A DNA stretch of 64,000 nucleotides from Syngnathus acus. Its lineage: Eukaryota > Chordata > Actinopteri > Syngnathiformes > Syngnathidae. The stretch is taken from assembly GCF_901709675.1 (NCBI RefSeq), contig NC_051100.1, positions 1,798,001 through 1,862,000 of the forward strand, written 5' to 3'. Shown here one piece after another: positions 14,342-28,599 of this stretch. Position numbers and translations under genes: made by a program. Position 1 is the stretch's first letter; each line of letters begins with the position of its first letter. The notes beneath the pieces are model-generated. The model was not told the origin of the DNA. It did no database searches and saw only the letters and a list, made by a program, of their open reading frames with translations.

Positions 14342-16208
14342 ATAAAAAGATACACGGATAAACATGAGCCAGTCAAAACTCCTCAGAAGACGGCAGTAAT
14401 ATTAGTGGCTTTTTGCAGAAGATAAAGAATATATACTTGATCTCCATATTTTGTTCTGCTATTTACATTCAGATATTCAACGCAATTCAGTGGCCTTCCT
14501 AAAGTGTTTTGCATTGTTTGCTAAGCTTAAGCTAAGCTAAAGCGATGATGTGATTATTTTAAATCTACATCTAGTTGTCCTTGTTTTTCTTTTGAGAAGA
14601 ATTGTTCAGTAGCTGCTGGTTGTGAAGTGAATTGAGTTCCCTGCCATCATGCATTTGTATCTCAAATGTTTGCTCCCAAGTCAAAGCTTAATCCTCTCGG
14701 CTACAGCCAGTCGTCATGGTAACCAAAGCCGGACTCGGCATCGGCCCAGCAGCACATGGGGCGGGATGAGGGCTGGCTCACTTACTGATTTGAGCAAAAA
14801 CAAGAAAAATAGTGTGAAATTTAGAAAGTGCACTTTATTTCTTGATTCTTGGCGTTATTTAGAAGTGTTTTCACTTTTGAAATACGAAAGCACGCATAGC
14901 ATCATCTTCAAAATGTATCACCTAACACTCCTAATTGCATTTGTCCCTTTACACATCCGTATTACATCAGTCACCCACTCGCTGTCTTTTAATGAAAACA
15001 CAGGAGAGCGGGCTCATTCCGCTCGCCCACCCCGACAAGGGAGCAGGAGGAGATAAGAATGTTGAGTGAGACTGAGAGACATGCTAAAGTGAAAAGAGAC
15101 AAAGACTGGGGGAAAGGGAAGGGACTCCTGGGACCAAGTGCAAAAGCTGCTTAATTTCCCAGCACCATCTGTTAGCAGTGGCTGGCTTTTCAAAGCTCCA
15201 CTTGTGTCAAACCTCCCACAACTGCACACCAGTGGAGCCGCACTCACCCACACTTCAGCTGAGATGAATGAATCCACCTGCCTCTTTTCTAGGTCATCGG
15301 GAATTCCGTTTAGGCACAAATGGCAAGTAAATGGTGGTTTTAATATATCCACTCTTTGCTTCATAATCAATGTGTTGATAGTGTAACCCTTCCTTATGTA
15401 GTGCCGGCCTGCAATATTATCTTTGATAAACAGTCTATGATTAATCTCAGCCGTCTGGCATCGATTGAAGACAAGCCCACAGGGAGTAGCGGGTGTACTG
15501 TATATTTACACTGGAGATACTCAGGACCTCTGTTCCTCTGGGGGAAAAGAGGGGGAGGCACGGAAGTACCTCCAATGAAGCGCATTTCCTCATTCTCCAG
15601 CACATGCAGGATTCCAAAACAGAACATGTGGCCTACATTTAGGATTTCAGGAGAGGTGGGTCAAATAGCAGACTGGGATTCAATCAATTGGGACTGATTA
15701 TCAGTCTGACAAAAAGTGTTATCGAACATGATCCCTATTTAAGACTGTACATTAAAGGTGGACATTAATTGCCAATACTTGATTTATTTGGATGCCCTGA
15801 TGATTTTAATATAAAGTCATTATTTACAACAAAACCATGGGGGGTTATTGTGGTCCCTGTCTGAAATTAGTTTGCTCATTTACAAAGAAATTAACAGTCT
15901 CTTTTATGGTTGTTTTATGTCCAACCTGGCCAGAATTCTGGTTGCCACCATTTGGCTGGAGCCAGTTGTGGCTGTGCAAAACACGTAAACTCAGGAATAC
16001 TTTTATATTGCATTCAGAAAGGCGGAACTGTTGTTGTGCTCGAGAGTTTACAAGGGGAGGATTTGTTATATGCAGAGTTTAAAGTAAATGTGGATTTTAT
16101 TTGGGAAAAGAAGTGTATAGGAGTCACACTGTGGTACGAGTTATACAAATTGTACGCGGGCTCCCTCTCGTGGTGAATGAAGAAAATACATTTTCCAATT
16201 TTTTATGG

Positions 16209-16545
16209 CAGGGGGTTTCAGCTGGTTTTGTCCAAGGGACCACCATTATAACCATGAAGCTACTCGGGGACCACGGCTTTGGCGGCATGTTATTTTATTT
16301 TTCACCGTAGGAGGATAGATCTCTACAAGCTATTTATTTCCATCTGTATGGCTATTTTGGGAATCTCAGCGACAATTAACACAATTTGGATAGCTAAATG
16401 ATTCACAAAATTACCTGGAAAATAAATCAAGTCTAAATAATAAATCCATTTTATTTTCAATTATTTTCCATTTTCAATTTCGCAGACCAACTGCAATACC
16501 GTCATTGGCCACTAGAGGGTCGCGGACCACCGGTTGACAATCCGT
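16209..16545. mobile_element. Probable hAT-type MITE
   Basis: The left end reads CAGGGGGTTTCAGCTGGT and continues with GGGACCACC. The right end reads GCGGACCACCGGTTGAC, roughly the inverted counterpart. The interior is AT-rich with no coding frame. The right boundary and the target-site duplication are not clear. A CTCF-like CCACTAGAGGGTCG lies near the right end at about 16509. Confidence 0.45.
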
Positions 16546-17187
16546 TTTATGGTAATGGCTTTTTTATTCAGTGAAGTATAGAAGAGATATTTTGTTCTTC
16601 CATTATCAAATCCAATTACAATTCCGTTGTGAATTGACAAATTCAGCAGAGGGTAATTATTTCCTCCGTATGCACACAATATTTCTTTATAGCATCCTTG
16701 ACAAGAGCAAATTTTCAACGGCTTTGACAAATGCCCCTGAATAAGATGTCATAAAGCAGCGGTGCCGACCCACAGGGGAGAGCCATTCCTTGGCATTTTC
16801 ATGGCTTAATTTTAACATTCTCTTGGGGTGTATTTCTATGCTAATTCACTAAGAAGGTCACGGTGCAGATGCGGCAGTCTACTCTGTTCCAAATGGTGTT
16901 TAGAATTGAGGAAAGGTAAAGTGTGCGCGTAAAAGGGTGAGCCTGCTGGTGTATTTATGCAAAGTATTCATCTGGGGTTTTAACTGCATAAATTGGTAAT
17001 TAGAAAAACCGTACACTGTACTGTACTTGGGAATGGTGGGGAGTCACCGTGTGGTCATTTACGGCATTACAGATAGAGGCAAGACCCACTGCACAGTTTG
17101 AACATGTTGGAAACCATCTTTAGCACCTCAGTTGTAATATCGCATATAGAAGAATCCATTCCCAGATAAATTGTCTTTTCTCCAACT

Positions 17188-17193
17188 TTTATT
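17188..17193 (-). terminator. rps24: rps24 polyadenylation signal
   Basis: On the minus strand AATAAA follows the rps24 stop codon by about 55 nt. This gives the very short 3'UTR typical of ribosomal protein mRNAs. Confidence 0.8.
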
Positions 17194-17249
17194 TGAGAAC
17201 AATATACAAGAACATCTTGAGCACGAGAACCCTCCCTGGCTGTCTGGAC

Positions 17250-19866
<2,617 letters not shown>

Positions 19867-19893
19867 TTTGACGGCGGCCTCGCTCAGGGACGT

Positions 19894-19908
19894 AGAAAAG
19901 GAGGAAGG
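19894..19908 (-). promoter_or_regulatory. rps24: 5'TOP tract and presumed transcription start of rps24
   Basis: On the minus strand CCTTCCTCCTTTTCT lies 28 nt upstream of the ATG. A cap-site C followed by an unbroken pyrimidine tract is the terminal oligopyrimidine signature of ribosomal protein mRNAs, which mTORC1 and LARP1 regulate at the level of translation. Confidence 0.85.
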
Positions 19909-19909
19909 A

Positions 19910-20540
19910 CCAGCGGGCGACCGAATTAACGCCTGTTCGTATATGGCTCAGTACCTACTGGATATGCCTGATAGAAAATAAATTCAGAAAAACAGAAATA
20001 CTGTACAGTAAATAATTGTTTATCTATTACATAACTCCAAACAAAGAGGACGAAAGTTTTTAATTTAAATTAATCAGGACTATTATTATTATTACACATT
20101 CAATCCTACAAGGATTCCTTTGTTAGAAATTGAGTAAAACACAAACATATATTTTACTTATAATCGCTCTTAAATTCAAAGCATTATGATTAGATTATGG
20201 AAAATCATAATATATACTTAATGGGATTTTCTACCATGTGTTTACTCTCTTAAATATCTCATTGAGACACACTTGTATTGCTTGCGTATTTGCATGTATC
20301 CATACTTGTGTTTTCTTAGGGTACTCTGACTAAATTCAAATAAATTGCACACAAGTTAAATTAAACACATGCCTAAATATGTTTTAAAACAAAAACATAC
20401 AAATGTATTGAATTTAAAAGTTATATACAAGTGAATACTGCCACACTGCTAACAACCAGCAGCCTTGTGCGATACCTTCCTAAACATTACCACTAAGAAA
20501 ATGGAATTAAAAAAAGAGCACACTCTCATTTTCCTTGTTG
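19910..20540. other. rps24 promoter / intergenic, AT-rich
   Basis: AT-rich DNA between the rps24 start and the presumed end of the eif4ebp2 transcript, which is on the same strand. It contains a short TTA repeat near 20080. No gene is seen. Confidence 0.6.
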
Positions 20541-20547
20541 TGGGACT

Positions 20548-20553
20548 TTTATT
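20548..20553 (-). terminator. eif4ebp2: Candidate distal polyadenylation signal of eif4ebp2
   Basis: AATAAA on the minus strand, about 1.9 kb downstream of the eif4ebp2 stop. If used, the 3'UTR would be long, as in mammalian EIF4EBP2. Usage is inferred. Confidence 0.4.
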
Positions 20554-21333
20554 GATCTTGTAGCAAGAGCGTTCACTGGCATTTGGACTTTCATGGAAGA
20601 AAAAAAAAGAAAACATCAAAGCTTTTTTTCAAAATTTTTGTTGTTTTGAATTATAAATTTTCTTGCCCTCATTGTCCCAAAAAACTGATTTGAATGAAAT
20701 TTGCAATTTTGTATGGAAAATGGGTATTTGTATCATAACCGTATATTGAAGAATATAACAGTGATGCAATGTTTGCTGTCACTCTTTTCAACAACACATC
20801 TACAAACGAAAGCAAAAAGAATATTTTTTCTTCAGCTTCTGAGTACAATGTCCAATGTTTGCAGTGAAAAAATAAACATCTCTTTCGCAGTAGTACAAAG
20901 TGATGACTCGAACTTCATTTAGACTGATGTACTGTAATGCATTGAAGTAAGGCGTATGCACACTTAAATGACAGAAAGAAATTAAGTCATTACAGTAGTA
21001 TGGATTAAGGACACTGGGGGAGACTTTTGCAGATTATGGAATGGCACCATCAAGCTCAGAAACACTTTTGACAAATCTGACGGTTGGTTCCACTTCCAGT
21101 CAAACAAGACTCCTTAAAACAGAAAACTGTATTTCATACTAATCAAAATATAATGCATACAACATTTCTGGATCTAGGAAAAAGATCCCAAAAATGAACG
21201 TTGGAGTCAAATAATTCCCACATTGGGTCAGAATATTCAAGTCAAGTATCACCTCCCTTCTTGCATCATGGTTGCAAAATAATCGGAATTTTCGAATAAG
21301 GACACTGTAACAGTAATACATGAGAATCTACAG

Positions 21334-21667
21334 CAGGGGTCTCCAAACGTTTTGCAAGGAGGGCCAGATTTATTAACGTGAAGGGGCCCGGGGGCCAATA
21401 TTTTTTTTCGCTTCTCTTCCCGGGGAGGGGGGGTGCTAATGGAACGTCAAACGCTGCGCGTTCGCTTCTCTTCCGGGGGGGGGGGGGGGGGGGGGGGGTG
21501 CTAAGGGGACGTCAAACGCTAGTGTGGAAACTGAGAAGTGCAACAGAGTTGAGCTCAAGCTTCTTGTGCGGGCCATATTCAATTATGTTTTCAGAATTTG
21601 CTGCGGGCCAATAAAAACTGGACCGCGGGCCGCGGTTGGCCCGCGGGCCGTAGTTTGGAGACCCCTG
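21334..21667. mobile_element. hAT-type MITE with perfect 8-bp target-site duplication
   Basis: The perfect 15-bp terminal inverted repeats CAGGGGTCTCCAAAC and GTTTGGAGACCCCTG are flanked by identical 8-bp duplications ATCTACAG (21326-21333 and 21668-21675). The interior is GC-rich and carries two copies of a unit containing CGCTTCTCTTCC and ACGTCAAACGCT, with a 24-base G run (21475-21498) in the second. There is no transposase. It lies in the presumed eif4ebp2 3'UTR. Confidence 0.92.
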
Positions 21668-22129
21668 ATCTACAGGGATAGCACGTGTACTCATTTAGTT
21701 TATGCAATATTCATATTTTTGGTTGTTCAATGACAGAATTAGATGGAAAAACATATATTACAATTACATTTTCATGCCCGTCTTCCCGTAATAAAACTAA
21801 ATGTTCATCGCAACTTCCTGTTGATTCCCATTAATTGTCTTTAGATTTTTCTTTTAAGTGTCCCACTTTGAATATTCCCAAAATTTCACAGCTGAAGCTC
21901 CCATTTCAGAATTTCCCACTCCTTTTTGCGTATTCTTCAAAATAAATCTCTTGTCAACCAAAAAGGCCTGTTCTGTACGATTTAGCCTGGGGGGGTAAAA
22001 TACCGTATTTTCATTTGTACTTGCTGGAGAGTACAATTGATTACAATTTCCAAATTTCGATGATCATCTACACAGATGAGATGTCAGAATGTTGGTTAGA
22101 ACTGATGTGCTTAATTCATGGGATCACCT

Positions 22130-22130
<1 letters not shown>

Positions 22131-22184
<54 letters not shown>

Positions 22185-22196
22185 GTGTGCGCGTGT
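22131..22196. repeat. (GT)n microsatellite
   Basis: About 33 GT units with GC interruptions near the end. It lies in the presumed eif4ebp2 3'UTR and would be transcribed as (AC)n. Confidence 0.95.
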
Positions 22197-22492
22197 GAAC
22201 AATCAACACGCCAGCTCCCTTTGTTGTGTGGTTGAATTTTACAGCAGCTATGGAAATCTATTCAAATAAAGCCAGTTTGTAGACCCCCGTACCAGACAAT
22301 ATGGGCTGTATCCCGGTGATTTTTACACATACACACACACGACATCAGCAGCAGCAGCGAGGTGGAGAGCAAAAGAAAATGGCTGCCATGGGGGCTCACA
22401 TTTGTTTCTCTAAGCCAGGCCACTAGCATGACAGAGCATGCCAGGTCAATTACTTGTTTGGGTTGTTTTGTGCGTGTGCTGGCGCCAGTCTG

Positions 22493-24322
22493 TCAGATGT
22501 CCATTTCAAACTGGGCGTCGTCACCTTGAACACAAATGAAAGCAAGGTATTAAAGACATGCGACTGGAGAATTCATTCCAAAAAAAAAGATCAAAAATAT
22601 ATTACAATGTACTGAAGCTGGACTGTAAAATCAAATCAAAATGACTTATGGTAAAATACAGCTAAATGGCATGAACTGACATACTGGAGGACAAGTTCTG
22701 TAGGTGGTGCTGTTTTGGTTAGCAACCGTGCATGACTATAAGCTTTTTTTTCCTGATGGGAAAAGGGATGCATTTTTGTCGAAGTTACCATTCGTAGGCT
22801 TTCCGTCGTGGTTGTTGACGTGGTTGTTGGCTTTATTCTTCCGGTTCTCACGGAGCGTGTTTTGGCTGGTCACACCGGGGATGACAGGCAGGTGAGCGGG
22901 TGGTGTCTGGGCGATGGGCGAGTTACGCATGTCCAGCAAGAACTTGCGGTCGTAGATGATTCGCGTTCCTGCATCAGGGCACACAGGGTGGATTTTACAT
23001 TTGACATCCTCATGATCAAATTTGGTTGTGCTTAGCATCTCTTCTTAACAGTTATAACTTTCAGAGTTTGAATCTCACTTCTGACTTTCCTGTGTGTGAC
23101 CTGAACTGTGGCCACAAACCAAGATTGTTACATCCCTTAGGAAGCACACAAACTCCCCTTTGTGAGTTGATATCCGTATTAAACGAGCAGTCTTCATTTT
23201 AAAAGCATTCCTAATCTCCTGTTAAATAATATGAAGTATTTAGGTCAGTGCTCTAAGAGACCACTTTGGGTTGGTGTCCACTCAAAACAAGCACTTCTAA
23301 CGTGCTAACAATAAAATCACTTGATTACACTCAAACGGTTCCTATTTTTAAAAAAACTCAACTTGCTAACGTGGAACTATGATAACACCAGAAGGTTTAT
23401 CGCTTTCTAAGCTATCAAGACGATTTTCACTGTGGACAAACTAACCTTGTACAGCAGGAAACAATTTTATCAGGGCTCTACGTGGAACAGTTAAAACCAA
23501 ACACTACGTTCTTCACAAAGTCGTGCTGGTGTGTTACTAACTTACTGTTTGTGGCCATAATTTAATGAAAGGATATGGCTGGATGGCGGCTCGGTGGCGC
23601 ACTGGGTAGCACGTCCGCCTCACAGTTAGGAGGGTGCGGGTTCGATTCCACCTCCGGCCCTCCCTGTGTGGAGTTTGCATGTTCTCCCCGGGCCCGCGTG
23701 GGTTTTCTCCGGGCACTCCGGTTTCCTCCCACATCCCAAAAACATGCTTGGTAGGCCGATTGAAGACTCCAAATTGTCCCTAGGATTGAGTGCGAGTGCA
23801 AATGGTTGTTTGTCTCTGTGTGCCCTGCGATTGGCTGGCAACCGGTTCAGGGTGTCCCCCGCCTACTGCCCGATGACGGCTGGGATAGGCTCCAGCACTC
23901 CCGCGACCCCCGTGGGGACTAAGCGGTTCAGAAAATGGATGGATGGATGGATATGGCTGGAAATTTCCGAGGAGGATTTGATGATAAAAAATAAACGTTC
24001 TGTGGAGACCTGCTGCAGAGTAGTGGCCAATCAGAGAACACCAACGAGGGAGGAGGCGGGACTAACATTGTTTTTGTTTTGGATGGTATGACAAGGCAGC
24101 GAAAGCCCATAATAGCAGAAGCGGCGATGGTGTGATGTTGGGCACCGCCTTCTATTTTCTTATTTTAAAAAAAAATGGAGCCATCTTACCTCCGGGAGTG
24201 GTAGAGAATAAAGTGCCTCCAGGGGTGGTACAATAGTCATGAGGTAGCTGCGTTGTATCGTTGATCAACACCGTCCTGGTCGGGATGGCCCTGCTCTCGC
24301 TAAGCTGACGACTGTTCGACAT
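22493..24322 (-). CDS. eif4ebp2: eIF4E-binding protein 2 (4E-BP2), 114 aa in 3 exons
   Basis: A cytoplasmic translational repressor. In its unphosphorylated form it binds eIF4E and blocks eIF4G; mTORC1 phosphorylation releases it. Coding pieces on the minus strand are 24190-24322, 22789-22968 and 22493-22524, with clean GT-AG joins. Visible motifs are RAIP (residues 11-14), two TTPGG mTOR sites (Thr33 and Thr42), the eIF4E-binding motif YDRKFLL (Tyr50 to Leu56, YxxxxL-phi), the [10 protein letters not shown] phosphosite segment, and the C-terminal TOS motif [17 protein letters not shown] and the [10 protein letters not shown] tail match paralogue 2 better than 1 or 3. An in-frame ATG eight codons upstream (24344-24346) would add MSPKRRRK; I preferred the conserved MSNS start. 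Intron 1 holds a full-length SINE. The gene is head-to-head with ppa1, about 1 kb apart. Confidence 0.96.
23584..23948 (+). mobile_element. tRNA-derived SINE, full length, in eif4ebp2 intron 1
   Basis: The 5' head has a pol III A-box (TGGCGCACTGG, 23595-23605) and B-box (GGTTCGATTCC, 23639-23649). The body is the teleost SINE/LINE-type sequence with CGGGCACTCCGGTTTCCTCC, and the 3' part GGGATAGGCTCCAGCAC leads into AAGCGGTTCAGAAAATGGAT and a short (GGAT)n tail. A 13-bp direct repeat GGATATGGCTGGA flanks it (23571-23583 and 23949-23961), which is a target-site duplication. It runs antisense to its host gene. Confidence 0.93.
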
Positions 24323-24659
24323 TTTTCGGCGCCGCTTCGGTGACAAATTCGGCCGCTATGGAAACTCGGGGTGCTTATCTCCCGACTGACGGTGCAAACC
24401 AGGGCCGTTCCCCGCTTTCTTACGTCTTTCCAAGGGCTTTCTTGTCGCTCCTCGCGTCCTCCCAGCCGTCAGCGCTGTCCTCTTCCTCAGCAAGGCAGGA
24501 AGCAGGACCACCAGTGGGCGGACGTGACACCAAGAGGTGTGGCCACGGTGTTTTTTGTTGTTTTGTTATGTTTAATATATTTGATATTTTACTATACCTA
24601 TGATGATAGTACTGTGTGAATGTGTATACTAAAAATGTATTATTATTTGTTATTTATGT

Positions 24660-24992
24660 CAGGGAGGCCAGGTCGCTAGATATTTTCAAAACAAAACTTA
24701 AAACTCATTTCTTTACCCGAGCATTTAACTAATTACGTTTTGTAAATTTCATTTTAAGCCTAATTTTATCTTTATCTTTATTTTATGTTTTACCTTTTCT
24801 TAAAGATATATTCTTTATTTTATTAAAGCGTGCTCCTATTTTAAACTCACTTTATTAATTGTGTATGCACACATTGTTTTGTTTTTATGTATTCATGTTT
24901 TTCTTTCATTGTTGTAAAGCGCTTTGAGCTGCATTTCTTGTATGAAAGGTGCTATACAAATAAAATTTATTATTATTATTATTATTATTTTA
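24660..24992 (+). mobile_element. LINE-like 3' tail ending in (TTA)n
   Basis: TAAAGCGCTTTGAGCTGCAT then GGTGCTATACAAATAAA and (TTA)n at 24967-24989 is a common 3' end of teleost non-LTR elements. A 5'-truncated insertion is the simplest reading. It lies between the divergent genes eif4ebp2 and ppa1. Confidence 0.65.
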
Positions 24993-25209
24993 TCATTGCT
25001 CTTAAATGTCAAAACGAGTTCTACTTGAGCCGAATGTTACGTGCGGTTTTCTTTTTACTAAAGGACTGGAATCATTACCTGTACGTTACGAGTATTTTTC
25101 TTGTATCTGTAGCTACACCTAAGTCAAAAGTATACAAAATGAGTAGTACTTTGGAGTATCACGCCACTCTCCGACAGTCCCTGAACGTCTCATGGGTGGT
25201 GTGCGACTG

Positions 25210-25221
25210 TGCGCATGCGCA
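25210..25221. promoter_or_regulatory. ppa1: NRF1 palindromic site in ppa1 promoter
   Basis: TGCGCATGCGCA is an exact match to the palindromic NRF1 consensus and lies 85 nt upstream of the ppa1 ATG, the expected position for a housekeeping promoter element. Confidence 0.75.
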
Positions 25222-25305
25222 TTGCCTTTTTGTCCAGTCCACCGCCTCGACAATCCTCTTTTCGTCACCATCCCTCATCCGAGTGAGATAAATCTCCACT
25301 TAATC

Positions 25306-28279
25306 ATGAGCTTCACTGTGGAAGAGAGGGGCAGCCCCAACTCCTTGAGCTACCGCTTGTTTTTCAGTGAGTACAACGTACATAGATTTTGTGGGGAGAA
25401 AGAAGTTTCGTTCTCTGTATGAGTTGCCTCACACGTGTCACTTATTCACTGAATGTCGCCGTAAGTTTCGTTTCTGTACGCCTTTTTTCCCCCCTGCACG
25501 ATATTGTCATTGTGTTAGGATTACAGGGTTTCCATAGCATGTTGCGTTAAACTGGTTCATCAGGTTATCGACAACTCAAATGGGAGGCTCCAATTTTCGG
25601 GACTGTATATGATCGTTACTTATTATGTAGCAATTCTACGGGGAACTCGTCCAGGGTGGCTCCACACGCGACGTCATCAAGTTGGGAAGCATAAAATGTT
25701 CCTGGTCGGGCAACACCCATTGATTACAAGACTCTGGCAGAATGCATTGGCTAGTCAAGGCCAACTCCACTGACTATTGTGTGTGACTGTCTCAACGGCA
25801 CAGTGTTGAAAAGCTATTGTTAAATACAATTTCCTGTGTTGAATACATGTTTTCCTGCTTCCATTGTTTTGCAGAGAATTCCGAGGGGAAACACATCTCA
25901 CCGTTCCATGACATACCAATATATGCTAATGAGGGACAGGTACAGTAACACTTGTCTTATGAAGTAACATTCCAATGGAGTCAGTATGCATTTATGACAT
26001 GTTAAGACATACTAATGTCTTAATTACATGTCTGTCATCAGCATTTGTAAAAAAACAAAAAAACAACAACAATGAAACACTTTCACTTTCACTTTTCATG
26101 TCTTGCTGAAATTCATCTGTTTAGAGGCAGCAGACCTGTCCTAAACATTGCCGGGTCATTGTCAAGTATGGCTTATGTTACCATGGCAACTTGGAATGGT
26201 GCTAGGTGGTGACTCTATGTTAAGCCAGGAGTCTAAAAAAAGCAGGTGGAGTGTACACAGAGGCAGTACTTCGTTAATCTGTGCATTTGACAACAGAAAT
26301 CTAAAGATTTACCTGGTGGGTAAATTTCACACTTGACAGCACCCAACCATTTGTATGCCAGTAATTACAGGGTGATTTATTTTTTAGATCATATCCCTTT
26401 TTGAAGTCAAATTTTTTAAGTTTAAAATGCTTTCATGCAGAGGTGGCCACACATTGCATTAGGTAATGTTTTCCAGAAGGAGTGAGGTCATAGTCTAGCG
26501 AGGCTTGATATCATCTCTTGTGGCTGTAAAAGTCTGTATAAAAGTCATTCCAGTCGGTTAAATTTGATATAAAGAGTAACCACGATGAAAAATAACCCAC
26601 TCTTTGGATTTCTTTCTCTTAAGAACATCTTTCACATGGTGGTGGAAGTTCCAAGATGGACAAATGCAAAAATGGAGGTAAGTAATGTCACTATTGTGGA
26701 TTTGTGTTGTAATTTATTAAGATTAACTTGTAAGAAAACAGTCAATAAATCAACAGATCCATCTGGCTAGTTTGTAAAATATTTCTTAAGTTTCTTAGCT
26801 AAATTCCCCATTGAACATTTTTGGAAATTTCTTATAAAGTTTCTCTCTGCCAGTCTCCCTTTGTTGTTAGCATCATTGAAGCTCGTATAGTTTGATAATC
26901 AAGCAATAGAGCATTGATAACTGTCCGATTGTTTTTGTAGATTGCCACAAAGGACCTCTTGAACCCAATAAAACAGGACGTGAAGAAGGGCAAGCTGCGC
27001 TACGTGGCTAATGTTTTCCCCCATAAAGGCTACATATGGAACTATGGAGCCATTCCTCAGGTTAGCACGCTTTCGCTATGCTCGTCATTTTTAAAAACAT
27101 TTTGCTGATTTTTCTCGTGCTGTTTTAGACGTGGGAAGATCCAAAGCACAAAGACACAGACACTGGCTGCCACGGGGACAACGACCCCATTGACGTCTGT
27201 GAAATCGGCTCCAAGGTAAATACAGTCTAAGGTTAAATCTAGCTACTGTCGAGCGGTTGACTCAGTTTTTACACATGCTGGTCAGGTGTGTTGCCGTGGC
27301 GAGGTGATTAAAGTGAAGGTGCTCGGGGTGCTGGCTATGATCGACGAGGGCGAGACCGACTGGAAAGTGATGGCCATCAACGTTGACGACCCCGAGGCCA
27401 GCGAGCTCAACAGTAAGCACTTATCAACTTTTCTCCTCTTTTTCCTGCATTTTGACCTTGTCTGGCCCCGACTTCAGACATCAGTGATGTTCAGAGGTTG
27501 AAGCCCGGCTATCTGCAGTCAACGGTCGACTGGTTCAAGCGATACAAAGTACCCGACGGGAAGCCAGAGAACACATTTGCTTTCAATGAGGAGTTCAAGG
27601 ACAAGGTCTTGTTTTGTTTTTTTTCCCTTGGATTTCAATGAGTGCTGTTAAAAGTTAATACTTTGCTTATTTGTACTTTTGTAGTCTTTTTAAAATGTCA
27701 CCTACAATCAAAATATTATTATATTTTTGGGGTTCTGGTCAAAAGCATTCGTGACTAAATGATGAAGTGTGCTGTGTTTTCAGGACTTTGCCATTGAAGT
27801 CATCAAGAGTACTCACAACTTCTGGAAAGCTCTCATTTGCCAACAGTCAGACGGTGGTGAACTGAACTGGTAGATAAGTTGTTGCATAATGTTGAGAAAC
27901 ATACCGCCTGCTTATGTTTATTTTTATATAGGTATATAATTTTTTTTCTCCCTTGCAAACTACAGCAAAAACACTTGCATCTCATCCAGTGACAGCCCTT
28001 TCTGTTGCTCGGTGAATGAGGCTAAAGCTGCTGTCGGTGATGTAAGTAAAATATCTATAGTGAATAAAATTGCAGTATTGTGTCCATATTGTCATTAGAT
28101 TATTTTATTCTATATTTTCAGGCATGCCCTTGTGAAAAGGAGGAACCAATCCCATCATCAGGTATTTTATTGATCATGTCGTGGTGTAGATGATTGATTT
28201 TCCTGACTGACTGCGTTGTTTTAATCTGCGGTTTCTTCTATTGACAGTCGATAAATGGTTTTACTACGACAGGATGTAA
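25306..28279 (+). CDS. ppa1: Inorganic pyrophosphatase 1 (cytosolic), 291 aa in 11 exons
   Basis: Hydrolyses pyrophosphate to two phosphates using Mg2+, which pulls forward nucleic acid, protein and lipid synthesis. Coding exons are 25306-25366, 25875-25939, 26624-26677, 26941-27060, 27129-27215, 27286-27412, 27478-27605, 27784-27869, 27966-28041, 28122-28161 and 28248-28279, all with GT-AG introns. The product begins [20 protein letters not shown] and contains [43 protein letters not shown] and the soluble PPase signature DNDPIDV (about residues 137-143) with its metal-binding Asp residues. The C-terminus ends [10 protein letters not shown], close in length to the 289-residue human protein. 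It lacks an obvious mitochondrial presequence, and its neighbours sar1a and tysnd1 match the human PPA1 locus, so ppa1 rather than ppa2. Confidence 0.97.
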
Positions 28280-28581
28280 CCTTCAGACTGACTGCGCGGG
28301 AGAACAAATTGGACGGTTCATCTGTCATAGGTTTATTTAAAGATGATAGGAACTGTTCTAACAGCGGAAGGAGACATTGCAGGTTTTGTAAGGTGTCTGT
28401 CTTCCTTATGGAAAGGTTAGTGTCTAGAGATTATAGTAATAGCCATTGAAGTCATCAAAAATAGCATTTATTTCTTCCCTTATTTATCAAAAGCTTTCCC
28501 TCCACGCGAGGTGTAGGTTTAAAACTGACACAGGTATGATGCCTATTAGTGTGTGCCATGTAGGATACACTGAATTGCTTG

Positions 28582-28587
28582 AATAAA
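28582..28587 (+). terminator. ppa1: ppa1 polyadenylation signal
   Basis: AATAAA about 300 nt after the ppa1 stop codon, followed by a T-rich stretch. Confidence 0.7.
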
Positions 28588-28599
28588 GATACCCCTATG

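Larger units (their letters stand above)
1..17160. other. Gene-free left flank (non-coding)
   Basis: I see no exon here that matches a known protein and has good splice sites. Open frames in this stretch are short, often pass through homopolymers, and show no domain. It holds simple repeats (a poly-C run at 1821-1835, a poly-G run at 4882-4896, a TA repeat near 10.3 kb), two MITE copies (about 8.76-9.04 kb and 16.2-16.5 kb) and a palindromic repeat fragment near 13.7 kb. Some mixed-composition stretches (about 9.36-9.6 kb, 11.0-11.2 kb and 11.82-11.98 kb) look like candidate conserved non-coding elements, but this cannot be shown without alignment. The region could be intergenic or an intron of a large neighbouring gene. 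Confidence 0.6.

Noticed and set aside
24323-24346. Upstream ATG adding eight residues to 4E-BP2
   Set aside because: The extension MSPKRRRK is not seen in the family as I know it; the MSNS start aligns with conserved N-termini.
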